61,597 nucleotides of DNA, taken from Treponema sp. UBA4267 (GTDB lineage Bacteria > Spirochaetota > Spirochaetia > Treponematales > Treponemataceae). Each line of letters opens with the position of its first letter. Position 1 is the first letter of the stretch. Below are positions 16,923 to 26,320 of the stretch, piece after piece. The stretch spans positions 1-61,597 of the forward strand of contig DGWD01000024.1 in NCBI GenBank assembly GCA_002395155.1. Direction: 5' to 3'. The position numbers and the translations under genes were made by a program. The notes under the pieces were generated by a model. It did not search any database, was not told the origin of the DNA, and was given only the letters and a program-made list of their open reading frames with translations.

Positions 16923-17873
16923 TTAACCAACCAGTTCTGTTCCCAGTGTTTCTGGTTTGATTTCTGTGTAAGCATAGCTGTAAAGGATTTCAGCTACGTC
17001 TGTAAGAGGCTTTCTTACTTTCAAGCCCATGCCATATGCAAAGCTTACAGAAGCTTTTGCAGCCTGTGGATTCCAGAGTTTAGCGTTATCAAGGTTGATG
17101 AATACAGCTTTTTCTGAATCTGCAAGTGCCTTAATGTGGCGGTTCATTTCTGCAATTGTCTTGTCAGAATTAGGATTGTTTACAGATACAAGTGCGATTC
17201 TGCATTTTTTGTTGCAAGCTTTTACTGCAGCGAGCAAAGTAAGATAGTATTTATCAAAGTCAGCAGAGTTAGTCTTAAAGAGGTTCATATCAGAATCACC
17301 AAGGTGGATAATAATTCCTTCTGGTTCCATTGCATTAATGTTGTCCTGGAAAAAAGTTCTTGCCTGTTTTACAGAAAGCTTTTCTTCACTTCTGTTGTAA
17401 ATCTGGAAGTTGAAGTCAAAAGACTGAGCCAATTCTGCAACTGGAATCTGTTTGTCCAGATCTCCACCCATTAAAATAACTGCGTTTTTCTTAGCAACTG
17501 TGTTAAGTTCCTGATAATTCATATCTTCCTCCTGGAAAGTTTTATTTGATTTAAACTTCTGCTGAAGTTCATAAATTTTCTGTTTTGTCTGTACAGACTG
17601 TTTTTTATTGTCTAAACGAACATTTCTGAAATAAACAAAAACGTTTGTCATAACAATTGCAAGGTTCAAAAAGTAAACTACAAGTACGTAGTTCAATTGA
17701 CCGTTCAAAAACTTTGCAGTAATACCTGCAAGGTAACCGGTAATGATTAGAAAGATAAAGGCAAGACTTGTTCCCTTTGCGGTTCTAGCCTTATAAGCCT
17801 TTACAACATTGATTGGCCAGGAAAATCCGAAACAAATCAACATAGCTGCTTCAAATAGGTGTCCTAATTCCAT
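16923..17873 (-). CDS. PQ-loop (SemiSWEET-like) membrane domain fused to an SGNH-like domain
   Basis: The 316-residue protein starts with three membrane helices (about 5-90) containing FSWPINVVKAYKARTAKGTS, a PQ-loop/SemiSWEET-type sequence known from sugar transporters. A charged linker (about 92-125) leads to an alpha/beta domain (about 128-300). That domain has AVILMGGDLDK and IIIHLGDSDMNLFK, resembling blocks of SGNH/GDSL hydrolases, but I see no clear nucleophile Ser in block I or terminal DxxH motif. The C-terminal domain may therefore be non-catalytic. Neither half alone explains the protein. The structured RNA candidate lies downstream on the same strand. Confidence 0.6.
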   Translation of the reverse strand: MELGHLFEAAMLICFGFSWPINVVKAYKARTAKGTSLAFIFLIITGYLAGITAKFLNGQLNYVLVVYFLNLAIVMTNVFVYFRNVRLDNKKQSVQTKQKIYELQQKFKSNKTFQEEDMNYQELNTVAKKNAVILMGGDLDKQIPVAELAQSFDFNFQIYNRSEEKLSVKQARTFFQDNINAMEPEGIIIHLGDSDMNLFKTNSADFDKYYLTLLAAVKACNKKCRIALVSVNNPNSDKTIAEMNRHIKALADSEKAVFINLDNAKLWNPQAAKASVSFAYGMGLKVRKPLTDVAEILYSYAYTEIKPETLGTELVG

Positions 17874-18085
17874 AATCGTTTAATAACTCCTTCAGTTTTC
17901 GAGGGGTTTCTTTTTGCCCTTCGTCTTTGTACATGAAGAAGAATAGTACTAAGTCCTTGAATCTACAATTTTTCTAAAGTTTAAAAATTATTTTTTCTTG
18001 TTCGTAATTTTTTTTATTTTTTTAAGTCCATTTTTTTTACTTAAAAAAGCCTTTTGAAAATATTTATATGTGATATATTCTATAT

Positions 18086-19336
18086 ATGAAGATTAAGAAC
18101 AATAAAAACAAACTAGAGTCTATTAGAAAGGAAATTAAAAAGACTCAGTTGATTTTGGTTGCCGCAACTACCCTGCTTCTAAGTTTTGGCGGACTTTTTT
18201 TGAATATTAAATCTAACGATAAAGCCTTCAATCAGGATTTGCAGAACACCTCAGACTTAATCACCAGACTTTATTCCTTTACAAAAGATTACAGCCAGCA
18301 GGATCTTTGCGATTACATGGATTCCATTGTAGAAGAACTTCCTGGTGTTGATGTTATTTCAATTGTAGATATAAACAATAATCGTATTTATCACACACAT
18401 CACGAACTTATAAACACCCAGTACGACGGAAAGCACCCTGATTTTAACTGCCACAAGCTGGGCTATTATACAGAAAATGATATAGGACCTTCTGGCCCAC
18501 AACGTCGTACATATTCTGCTATTTATGATGATGGAATTTACGAAGGTTTTATAATGACTATTCGTCTGCAAACCTCCATCAAATCTGTAACAATTCGAAC
18601 TGTAGGCCTCTTTTTGATAGTTACAATTATTGCAATTGTGATTGAGCTTTTCCTTTCCAGAGTACTTTTCCGAAAGATAAAAAAAGAATTCTACACTTTT
18701 GCCGAAGATTTTGAAGGCACTAAGTTCCTGGTAGATTCTATGAGAGCCAATAATCACGATTTTACTAATAAGTTGCATGTAATTTTGGGTCTTATCCAGA
18801 TTGGTGAATATGACAGGGCGGTTTCTTATATTGAAAATATTTCTATCATCCAAAAGGAAACTGTTTCCAGGGTAATGCATGCCGTAGACAATCCTTCCTT
18901 TTCTGCCCTTTTGATTGGAAAAATTGCCCGTGCTTCTGAATGCAATGTAAAATTCATCCTTAAAGAAGATATGGTTTTTAATTCTGATGATATAGACCTG
19001 CCTTCTGAAGCCCTTGTAACTATTACCGGAAACCTTATAGACAATGCCCTGGATGCCATGAATACATCTGAAGTTATGTCTAAAAATGACCGTTCCCTTA
19101 TTTTTGGCGTTTACACTCAGCCTGGTCAGCTTTTGATTACGGTACAAGATACTGGAAACGGCATTCCTGATAAAATTAAAGATAAGGTGTTTGAAAACGG
19201 TTTTTCTACCAAAGGAAGCGGTCGTGGTGTGGGTCTTTATCACACTAAACAGCTGGTCGAAAGTCTTGGTGGAAGCATTTCTTTTGAATCTCAGAATGGA
19301 AAAGGAACTTGCTTTATGGTAAGTTTAAAGAGATAA
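18086..19336 (+). CDS. Sensor histidine kinase, CitA/DcuS type
   Basis: The 416-residue kinase has a membrane helix at about 21-40, an extracytoplasmic sensing domain (about 42-165), a second helix (about 170-195) and a kinase core. The phosphoacceptor lies in RANNHDFTNKLHVILGLIQI, the Spo0B-like pattern of citrate/C4-dicarboxylate sensors. The ATP site shows NLIDNALDAM and DTGNGIP, then STKGSGRGVGLYHTKQLVES. It probably senses an external small molecule such as a carboxylate. The response regulator follows after 25 bases. Confidence 0.9.
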   Translation: MKIKNNKNKLESIRKEIKKTQLILVAATTLLLSFGGLFLNIKSNDKAFNQDLQNTSDLITRLYSFTKDYSQQDLCDYMDSIVEELPGVDVISIVDINNNRIYHTHHELINTQYDGKHPDFNCHKLGYYTENDIGPSGPQRRTYSAIYDDGIYEGFIMTIRLQTSIKSVTIRTVGLFLIVTIIAIVIELFLSRVLFRKIKKEFYTFAEDFEGTKFLVDSMRANNHDFTNKLHVILGLIQIGEYDRAVSYIENISIIQKETVSRVMHAVDNPSFSALLIGKIARASECNVKFILKEDMVFNSDDIDLPSEALVTITGNLIDNALDAMNTSEVMSKNDRSLIFGVYTQPGQLLITVQDTGNGIPDKIKDKVFENGFSTKGSGRGVGLYHTKQLVESLGGSISFESQNGKGTCFMVSLKR

Positions 19337-19361
19337 AAATACCTGGTGTAAGGAGTTTAAT

Positions 19362-20036
19362 TTGAGTTACAAGGTTCTGATTGTTGAAGATGATCCAATG
19401 GTCGCTATGATTAATGAACAGTATGTTTGCAAGAATAAAAATTTTACCGTAGCGGCATCCTGCAGAAATGGTCAGGAAGCTTTGGATTATCTTGTTGAAA
19501 ATAAAATTGACCTTGTAGTTCTCGATGTTTTTATGCCTCTTTTGGATGGAATTGATACTCTAAAAAAGATTCGTCAGGCTAAAATTCCAACCGAAGTTAT
19601 AATGGTTACAGCCGCAAATGACACTTCCACTTTGGAAGAAACTATGCATCTTGGTGTTTTGGATTATCTGATTAAGCCATTTGCTTTTGAACGTTTTCAA
19701 ATTGCCTTGGAAAAATTTTCCGCAAAAGTCGAATCTTTACAGGGAAAAACTGTTCTAGATCAGTCAAATATTGACAATATCTTGCAAAATAATCGTAAGA
19801 TGTCTGAAAAATCATACCCTAAAGGCATTCAAGAGAAGACTTTAGGCTTGATTATGGACTTTTTTAAGCAAAATCCAGGCTATCAGACCGGAGATTCTAT
19901 TGCCGAAAACACAGGTCTTTCTTGTGTTACAGTAAGGCACTATATGACTTACCTCATAGAAAAAGGACAGATAATCGAAAGTATCAATTACGAAACCGGA
20001 GGCCGTCCTAGCAGTCTCTATAAGGCTAAAAACTAA
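19362..20036 (+). CDS. Response regulator, CitB/DcuR type
   Basis: Translation starts at TTG (19362) behind an AAGGAG ribosome site. The receiver domain (1-120) has the acidic pair in VLIVEDDPMV and the phosphorylated Asp in DLVVLDVFMPLLDG. The C-terminal helix-turn-helix (about 165-220; GDSIAENTGLSCVTVRHYMT) is of the CitB/DcuR kind. It pairs with the kinase just upstream. Its stop overlaps the start of the MATE gene by one base, so the exporter is translated from the same message and may be a target. Confidence 0.9.
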   Translation: MSYKVLIVEDDPMVAMINEQYVCKNKNFTVAASCRNGQEALDYLVENKIDLVVLDVFMPLLDGIDTLKKIRQAKIPTEVIMVTAANDTSTLEETMHLGVLDYLIKPFAFERFQIALEKFSAKVESLQGKTVLDQSNIDNILQNNRKMSEKSYPKGIQEKTLGLIMDFFKQNPGYQTGDSIAENTGLSCVTVRHYMTYLIEKGQIIESINYETGGRPSSLYKAKN

Positions 20037-21445
20037 TGGCATCAAACTTTGACCTGTCAAAATTACTAATCACAAATCCCAATCCTAGTAGATCCCAAAA
20101 GTTATCTTTTGTCTGGAAGTTAAGTCTTCCAGGTATGTTGGCCCAAATTTCATCAATTTTAATGCAGTATATTGATGCTGCCATGGTTGGAAGTCTTGGT
20201 GCAAATGCCTCTGCTTCAATTGGCCTGGTAGCCTCTTCTACATGGGTTATAGGTTCCCTTTCCAGTGCAATGTCAATTGGTTATACGGTCCAGGTTGCCC
20301 ATGCTGTTGGCGAAGGAAATCAGTCTCGTGCAAAAGGGATTATGATTAAGGCTTTAAAATCATGTCTGGCCTTTTCATTTATTTTGACTATACTGGCCCT
20401 TCTTCTTAGTGCTCCCTTACCAGGCATTCTAGGAGCTCAGAGTGAAATTAAAAATGATGCTTCTACCTACTTTTTTGTATATGCCCTGTCAACTCCATTT
20501 TTCCAGATGATTTACCTTATGGGTGGCATGCTCCAGTGCAGCGGAAATATGAAGGTTCCAAGTATTTTGAATTCTCTGCTTTGTATTTTAGATGCGGCTT
20601 TTAACATCATCTTTATTAAATTTATGGGTCTGGGAGTTTTGGGGGCTGCCTGGGGAACTACTGCCAGTGCAATTTTGGTTTCTGTTTTTATGATTTATTT
20701 TACGCTGCACAAATCGGATTATTTGGGAATTACAAAGGGGCGTAAACCTGTGCATTATTACAGTAACAAGATTTTTGCGCGATCGGTTGATCGGGAAGCT
20801 TTTAGACTGGCGGCTCCAATCGCGGTGGAAAAAGTTGCTTTTACAGGTGCTCTTGTTGCCGTTACCCGAATTATTGCCCCTCTTGGTTCAACTGCTCTTT
20901 CGGCAAATTCCTTTGCTGTTACGGCCGAGGCCCTCTGCTATATGCCAGGCTATGGACTTTCCGAAGCCGCGACAACTTTGGTTGGGCAAAGTTACGGTGC
21001 CCGCCGCAAGGATTTAGCTTCATCATTTTCATGGATAACTGTTATTGCCGGAAGCCTTATAATGCTTTTTACCGGAATTATCATGTATTTTCTTTGTCCT
21101 TTTGTTTTTACACTTTTAATACCGGTTAAAGATATTCAGACTTTGGCTGTTCAGGTTTTAAGAATTGAACTTTTTGCAGAACCTTTTTATGGGGCCTCTA
21201 TTGTTGCAAGCGGTGCTTTGAGAGGTCAAAACGACACCTTAATTCCAAGCATTTTAAACTTAATCAGTTTGTGGATTGTAAGACTTGGGCTTTCCCTGCT
21301 TTTGGTTACCAGACTTGCCTTGCAGGGAATTTGGATTGCTATGGCCATAGAACTGTGTTTTAGAGGTTTGGTTCTTTCGGTAAGGCTCTTTTATAAAACA
21401 CGTTGGAAAACACCTTGGGCTGGAGAAAGGTCTAAAAGTAATTAA
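20036..21445 (+). CDS. MATE-family multidrug/metabolite exporter
   Basis: The 469-residue protein has about 12 membrane helices in the MATE pattern. Conserved stretches include KLSLPGMLAQISSILMQYID in the first helix and EAATTLVGQSYGARRKDLA, a typical MATE sequence in the second half. MATE pumps use Na+ or proton gradients to export organic cations or metabolites. The start overlaps the response-regulator stop. It converges on and overlaps by 4 bases the YdcZ-type transporter gene. Confidence 0.92.
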   Translation: MASNFDLSKLLITNPNPSRSQKLSFVWKLSLPGMLAQISSILMQYIDAAMVGSLGANASASIGLVASSTWVIGSLSSAMSIGYTVQVAHAVGEGNQSRAKGIMIKALKSCLAFSFILTILALLLSAPLPGILGAQSEIKNDASTYFFVYALSTPFFQMIYLMGGMLQCSGNMKVPSILNSLLCILDAAFNIIFIKFMGLGVLGAAWGTTASAILVSVFMIYFTLHKSDYLGITKGRKPVHYYSNKIFARSVDREAFRLAAPIAVEKVAFTGALVAVTRIIAPLGSTALSANSFAVTAEALCYMPGYGLSEAATTLVGQSYGARRKDLASSFSWITVIAGSLIMLFTGIIMYFLCPFVFTLLIPVKDIQTLAVQVLRIELFAEPFYGASIVASGALRGQNDTLIPSILNLISLWIVRLGLSLLLVTRLALQGIWIAMAIELCFRGLVLSVRLFYKTRWKTPWAGERSKSN

Positions 21446-22362
21446 AGTTTTTCCAAAGTTACCAGGAATACTCCCAAAATAATTGTAAAAATTCCAACAA
21501 CACGAAGCAGGTTTATCTTTACTTTTTCAGTTTGAATTAAACCAAAAGTGTCAAAAAGAAGTCCACAGGTAAGCTGTCCAATCATATAACAGGCAACTTG
21601 AATGGCAGTTCCCAAAGTTCCAACTGTATAAATACTAAAGAAAATGCCACCAACACCAAAAGCTCCGCCTATAAGCATCCAGGGTTTTAGGCCTACTCCC
21701 TTCATTGGCATAATTCTTCCCTTATTTGCAAGTAAAGAAATTGGGATAAGGGCAAAAACTCCTACAAGAAAAGAAATAAAAGTTCCTTCCCAATTTCCAA
21801 TCACTTTTGCCATAGATGCATTTGTTGGAGACTGCATTGCTCCAAAAACGCCCCCTGCAAAACAGAAAAGAAGCATAAGAAAGCGTTTTAAATTATTAGA
21901 TGATGAAGAATTTTCATTTTTTTTATTGCTTCCCAAATAAATTAAAATAATTCCCAGGGCAACCGTTGCAATTCCTACAATACGTAAAGGAGAAACTTCT
22001 AAAACCGGTGAATCAAAAAAGCCAAATGAATCTATAAAAATGCCAGCGATTAACTGTCCTAACATTATGGTAGTTAAAGCTAATGCCGCTCCAAGAACAG
22101 GAAATGCTGCAATTGTAGCACAGACATTTATAAGGCCGTATAGTCCACCAATAAGCTGCCAGGATTTAAGATTACTGTATTTAGAAAAGTCTCCATCTCC
22201 AAAAAAGATAAGGATAATTAAAGAAATTATGCTTCCGCCTAAAAAGGAAATAAAAGAAGCTTGAAAAACTGAAATTCTCTTGCCAAGAGCTGTGTTTATA
22301 GGTCCCTGAATAGCAAAACAGGAACCGCCAATTATTGCCAGAAAAAGCATTAAAAAATACAT
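21442..22362 (-). CDS. YdcZ/DUF606-type DMT transporter, two fused repeats
   Basis: The 306-residue protein has about ten membrane helices arranged as two DUF606 repeats. Each half holds the same motif: GPINTALGKRISVFQASFIS in the first and QSPTNASMAKVIGNWEGTFI in the second. The family belongs to the drug/metabolite transporter superfamily; substrates are mostly unknown. Many relatives are half-length, so this is the fused form. It is a single gene. Confidence 0.85.
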   Translation of the reverse strand: MYFLMLFLAIIGGSCFAIQGPINTALGKRISVFQASFISFLGGSIISLIILIFFGDGDFSKYSNLKSWQLIGGLYGLINVCATIAAFPVLGAALALTTIMLGQLIAGIFIDSFGFFDSPVLEVSPLRIVGIATVALGIILIYLGSNKKNENSSSSNNLKRFLMLLFCFAGGVFGAMQSPTNASMAKVIGNWEGTFISFLVGVFALIPISLLANKGRIMPMKGVGLKPWMLIGGAFGVGGIFFSIYTVGTLGTAIQVACYMIGQLTCGLLFDTFGLIQTEKVKINLLRVVGIFTIILGVFLVTLEKL

Positions 22363-22444
22363 GGATAAAATATAGTGTTTATTTCACAATTGAGGAAGAC
22401 TCTTATTTGTAGTAAAATAGATTATACGTAGTTGAGTAAAGAGA

Positions 22445-24802
22445 ATGGCAGAGAAAAAACGTATACTTGGAATCTTGAATCCAAAAGATTATCCAGAAGA
22501 TCAGCAGGCTTTAGTTGCCGAATTCAATCAAAAACTTCTGGCTTTAAGTGAAGAAAATGCTCGTCTTACAATGACTGTCAGTAAAAAAGACCAGGAAAAA
22601 CAAAACCAGATTGTAGGAACAGTTCGCCTTTACAATATCAATGTAACAAAAGACCTTATTGAAGATGAAATTTATGACTATAGTATGGGCGACGGAATTC
22701 CAATTTTCAAGACTCTTAATCTTCCAAATCCATGCCCTCTTAATGATTTTATAGAAAAAACTGTTGCCTTAATATTAAAAGGTTCTAATCAGGAAAGATT
22801 CCGAAATCACTTTAATCGAGACCGTCTTTTAAAAGCCTTTGAAGCTGGTGAATACAGGCAGGATTTGGAGTACGAAATGCTCTTAAATCCAAGAGAAGCT
22901 CCTCACACCTTCCATCATTCTATTCTGCTTACTACCGAAAAAGACAGTGGTGATGTAATTGCCATGTGTTCTGCCCGCGATATAACTTCTTTAATTCAGT
23001 CTCAACGCCAGTTAAATGCTGCTAAAGAGTCAATTAATGAAGGTTTACAGGTAATGGAAGCCCTTCTTCGCGATTATTCTTCAATTTGGATAGTAAATTC
23101 AAAGACCGCATTTTTAAGGCTCTTTAGTTTTAACGAAGATATTGTAACAAATACTGCCCTTAATCAGGCTACCGATATTTCAAATTATCAGGAAGTTCTG
23201 AAAGTTCTGGTAGAAAAGTATGTTGTGGAAAAAGAAAGGGAAAAACTTCTAAAAGAAATTTCTCTGGAAAATATAGAAAAGAAACTCCAGAACTCATATA
23301 TCTACAATGCTAAATATACACAAATTGATGAAAATGGCAAAGAATCTTTCCACCTTATTGTTTATGTAAAAATAAATGAAGATAGTTTTATTCTTGCTTT
23401 TAAAGATGTTGATAAAATTGTAAAAACCGAAATCAAAAATGCTTCAAGAAAGGCCAAACTACAGCAGTATGAATCTGACTTATCTTCTATGGAATTGATT
23501 CATGCTGCACTTGGTTCTGGTTCCTGGTCTATGGAATTTGACGAAAATGGACAACTGTCAAAATGTTTCTGGTCAGATACCTTCCGCAACATGCTTGGTT
23601 TCAATGATGAAAAAGATTTTCCAAATATTCTGGAGTCCTGGTCGGATCTTTTATACGGTGAAGACAGGGAAAAGACTTTAGCGGCTTATTGGAATACAGT
23701 AAATGATTATAGCGGTAAAACAACCTTTGATGAAAAATACCGTCTTTATACAAAAAATGCTGGAATTCGCTGGTTCCATGCTTTAGGAAGGCTGTCTCGA
23801 CGTGCGGATGGTACACCTGTTAAATTTGTAGGTCTTTTTATTGATGTAACTGATGAAATTGAAACTACAGAAAGAGAAAAGGAACAAAACGAAATTGTAC
23901 AGGCTCTTAGCCGTGGTTTTATAAACATTTTTTCAATCGATATGAAGACTCGTTCTGCTCAAGTTATTAAAATGGATGGTTACGTGCCTTCTGGAGTACC
24001 TAATGTCGCTTCAACTCAGACTTTCCCTTATGATGCAATTGTTAGAAGGTACATAAGCGAACGTGTTTATAAAGATGATATAGAAGATCTTACACATGCC
24101 ATGTCTTTGGAAAATGTTCAAAAAAAACTTATAGATAATAATGAATTTGTTTATACTTACAGGGTTTTAGACGAAGATGAAATTCATTACTTCCAGTTTA
24201 AGTACATTCGCCTGGATCCAAATGATAAAGAAAGTAAGGTTATTGTAGCCTTCAAGAATATTGATGAAGTAATTCGTCAGGAAAGAGAAAAGGAATCCCT
24301 GCTTTATCTTTCTCAAACTGACCAAATGACAAAGCTTTTAAACAGAACTTGTGGCCAGGAAAAAATAACTAAACTCCTTACAGAAAAACGTGGCGGAATC
24401 TTCTTTATTCTTGATATTGATCACTTCAAGCATTTTAACGACACTTATGGACATAAAACCGGAGACGATGTAATTATCTCTTTTGCAAATACAATAAAAG
24501 AGACCTTCCGCGATCAGGATATAATATTCCGTTTGGGTGGAGACGAATTTGCAGTCTTTGTACCTAATATCACAAATGAAGATTTAGCACTTGTTGTTAT
24601 AAACCGTTTTATAAACAAACTTAAAGAAATTAAGATTAAGTCTGCAAAATCTGAATCAGTTTTTGCAAGTATTGGAGCCGGAATAATCCCAGAAGGTTTC
24701 AAGATTAACTTTGAAAAGCTCTACAGACTGGTTGATACAGGCGTTTACAAGAGTAAAAATGTAAAGGGCCAGAGTTCAGTTACTTTTGTAGAGCTTAGAT
24801 AA
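22445..24802 (+). CDS. PAS-domain diguanylate cyclase
   Basis: The 785-residue soluble protein carries several PAS-like segments, the clearest at about 350-475 (WSMEFDENGQLSKCFWSDTF and the PAC-type RWFHALGRLSRRADGTPVKF). A GGDEF domain follows at about 620-780. The active-site motif is GGDEF at 698-702 and the RxxD inhibition site (RDQD) precedes it, so the enzyme should make c-di-GMP and be feedback-controlled. No membrane helix is visible, so it senses a cytoplasmic cue. It is a single gene transcribed away from the YdcZ-type transporter. Confidence 0.93.
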   Translation: MAEKKRILGILNPKDYPEDQQALVAEFNQKLLALSEENARLTMTVSKKDQEKQNQIVGTVRLYNINVTKDLIEDEIYDYSMGDGIPIFKTLNLPNPCPLNDFIEKTVALILKGSNQERFRNHFNRDRLLKAFEAGEYRQDLEYEMLLNPREAPHTFHHSILLTTEKDSGDVIAMCSARDITSLIQSQRQLNAAKESINEGLQVMEALLRDYSSIWIVNSKTAFLRLFSFNEDIVTNTALNQATDISNYQEVLKVLVEKYVVEKEREKLLKEISLENIEKKLQNSYIYNAKYTQIDENGKESFHLIVYVKINEDSFILAFKDVDKIVKTEIKNASRKAKLQQYESDLSSMELIHAALGSGSWSMEFDENGQLSKCFWSDTFRNMLGFNDEKDFPNILESWSDLLYGEDREKTLAAYWNTVNDYSGKTTFDEKYRLYTKNAGIRWFHALGRLSRRADGTPVKFVGLFIDVTDEIETTEREKEQNEIVQALSRGFINIFSIDMKTRSAQVIKMDGYVPSGVPNVASTQTFPYDAIVRRYISERVYKDDIEDLTHAMSLENVQKKLIDNNEFVYTYRVLDEDEIHYFQFKYIRLDPNDKESKVIVAFKNIDEVIRQEREKESLLYLSQTDQMTKLLNRTCGQEKITKLLTEKRGGIFFILDIDHFKHFNDTYGHKTGDDVIISFANTIKETFRDQDIIFRLGGDEFAVFVPNITNEDLALVVINRFINKLKEIKIKSAKSESVFASIGAGIIPEGFKINFEKLYRLVDTGVYKSKNVKGQSSVTFVELR

Positions 24803-24814
24803 ACTTGCTCGCTT
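24803..24814. repeat. 12-base direct repeat, copy 1
   Basis: ACTTGCTCGCTT lies directly after the diguanylate cyclase stop and 8 bases from the end of the FAD oxidoreductase gene. The second copy is at 26237-26248, so the pair brackets that single gene. Confidence 0.4.
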
Positions 24815-24821
24815 AGGCTTA

Positions 24822-26234
24822 TTAATCTTCTTCAATTATCTTTTTCATTACATAAAGGCCAGATGCAGCGGCGTGTGATAAGGAATGAGTAATTCCAGAA
24901 CCATCACCAATGATGTAAAGGCCTTTTTTGCTTGAAACTTCCAGATTGTTGTCTACTTTTACTTCGGTATTGTAGAATTTAACTTCAACGCCATAAAGTA
25001 ATGTGTCATCGTTGGCAGTTCCTGGGGCTATTTTGTCCAGAGCATGAAGCATTTCTACAATATCATCTAGAATGCGTTTTGGCAGAACCAGGCTTAAATC
25101 TCCCGGGCAGGCTTTTAAGGTTGGACGAACAGTGGCACGGGCAATTCTGTCGGCAGTACTTCTCTGTCCTCTTTCAAGGTCACCAAGTCTTTGTACAATT
25201 ACACCGCCACCAAGCATATTTGACAGGCGTACGATTGATTCGCCATATTCGTTGGAATTGTTAAAAGGCTGTGTAAAATGCTGACTTACCAGAAGTGCGA
25301 AATTGGTATTGTCGCTTTTTTTGCCGTTTTCGGAGTTGGAATGACCATTTACAGTAACAATTCCATTTGTATTTTCATTTACAACAAAACCATAAGGATT
25401 CATACAGAAGGTACGGACATTGTCTTGATATTTTTCGGTAGTATAAACAATCTTACTTTCGTAAACTTTATCTGTAATATCAGAAAAAACTTCTGCAGGA
25501 AGTTCTACCCTAACTCCAATATCAACTCGGTTAGATTCGGTTAAAATATCGTGAGCCTTACAGTAGTCTTCCAACCAGTGGGCACCAGAACGTCCAACAG
25601 CCAGAATTACATTTTTAGCCTGGAAAGAAGCTTCCTTTTTACCAGTATAAATACTGAATTTATAAGGTTGGGTAACAGGCATGTCGCGAAGTATGTCAGT
25701 TACTTCTGTATCGAAAAGAAAATCAATTCCATTAGATTCCAAATAATTGTGTAGAATAGACAAAATATCGTAGTTTAAATCTGTGCCAAGGTGTCTTACT
25801 TCGGCAGAAAGCAGATGAAGTCCCTTTCTTGTACAGTTTTTCTTTAATTCAGAATCAGTTTTAAACAGTTTTGGATATGCTGATGAAGTTGAAGCAGTCA
25901 ATTTTTCATTAATCATATCAACTTCATACATAAGCTGAAGGGCCTGGTCTTTGCCAATTTTTTCCCAAAGGCTTCCTCCAAATTCATTAGTGATATTGAA
26001 TTTACCATCGGAATAAGCCCCTGCACCACCTTCGCCAGACATGATTGAACAAGTTTTACACTTAATACATGAAGGAGCCTTGCCTTCTGTAATAGGACAT
26101 TTACGATTTTTGAGGGAATGTCCCTTATCAATAATTAAAACCTTGCTTTTTTTGCCAGAAAAAACATAGTCATAAGCAGCATAAAGACCAGCTGGTCCTG
26201 CCCCAACAATTACAATATCATACTTAGTATCCAT
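24822..26234 (-). CDS. FAD-dependent oxidoreductase (COG2509 type)
   Basis: The 470-residue flavoprotein begins with the dinucleotide-binding motif IVIVGAGPAGLYAAYDYVFS. It contains Cys-rich CPITEGKAPSCIKCKTCSIM and the flavin motif SGEGGAGAYSDGKFN, and ends with the second flavin contact GLYIIGDGSGITHSLSHAAA. This is the uncharacterised FAD-dependent dehydrogenase family. The four-Cys segment may be a redox or metal site. The reaction is unknown. It is a single gene enclosed by a 12-base direct repeat. Confidence 0.85.
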   Translation of the reverse strand: MDTKYDIVIVGAGPAGLYAAYDYVFSGKKSKVLIIDKGHSLKNRKCPITEGKAPSCIKCKTCSIMSGEGGAGAYSDGKFNITNEFGGSLWEKIGKDQALQLMYEVDMINEKLTASTSSAYPKLFKTDSELKKNCTRKGLHLLSAEVRHLGTDLNYDILSILHNYLESNGIDFLFDTEVTDILRDMPVTQPYKFSIYTGKKEASFQAKNVILAVGRSGAHWLEDYCKAHDILTESNRVDIGVRVELPAEVFSDITDKVYESKIVYTTEKYQDNVRTFCMNPYGFVVNENTNGIVTVNGHSNSENGKKSDNTNFALLVSQHFTQPFNNSNEYGESIVRLSNMLGGGVIVQRLGDLERGQRSTADRIARATVRPTLKACPGDLSLVLPKRILDDIVEMLHALDKIAPGTANDDTLLYGVEVKFYNTEVKVDNNLEVSSKKGLYIIGDGSGITHSLSHAAASGLYVMKKIIEED

Positions 26235-26236
26235 TT

Positions 26237-26248
26237 ACTTGCTCGCTT
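26237..26248. repeat. 12-base direct repeat, copy 2
   Basis: ACTTGCTCGCTT starts 3 bases upstream of the FAD oxidoreductase start codon, matching the copy at 24803-24814. Confidence 0.4.
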
Positions 26249-26286
26249 TGTTTTGTTGGGAGTATTATAGAATAATTTTACAATTT

Positions 26287-26315
26287 AAGGAAGAAAGCCC
26301 ATTGCTTCCTCCCTT
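26287..26315. terminator. 12-pair hairpin between two minus-strand genes
   Basis: AAGGAAGAAAGC and GCTTCCTCCCTT pair over 12 positions with two G-U pairs on the minus strand, around a 5-base loop. The T-rich tail is on the plus-strand side. It lies 6 bases after the stop of the lipoprotein gene and probably marks its transcript end. Confidence 0.5.
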
Positions 26316-26320
26316 TTTAA

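Noticed and set aside
16913..16928. TTAACA-AATA-TTAACC repeat, similar to the Pho-box candidates
   Set aside because: It lies at the 3' end of the PQ-loop gene, has a 4-base spacer and faces no promoter.
18359..19243. 294-codon minus-strand frame opposite the histidine kinase
   Set aside because: The kinase frame is complete and conserved; the opposite frame has no domain and no start signals.
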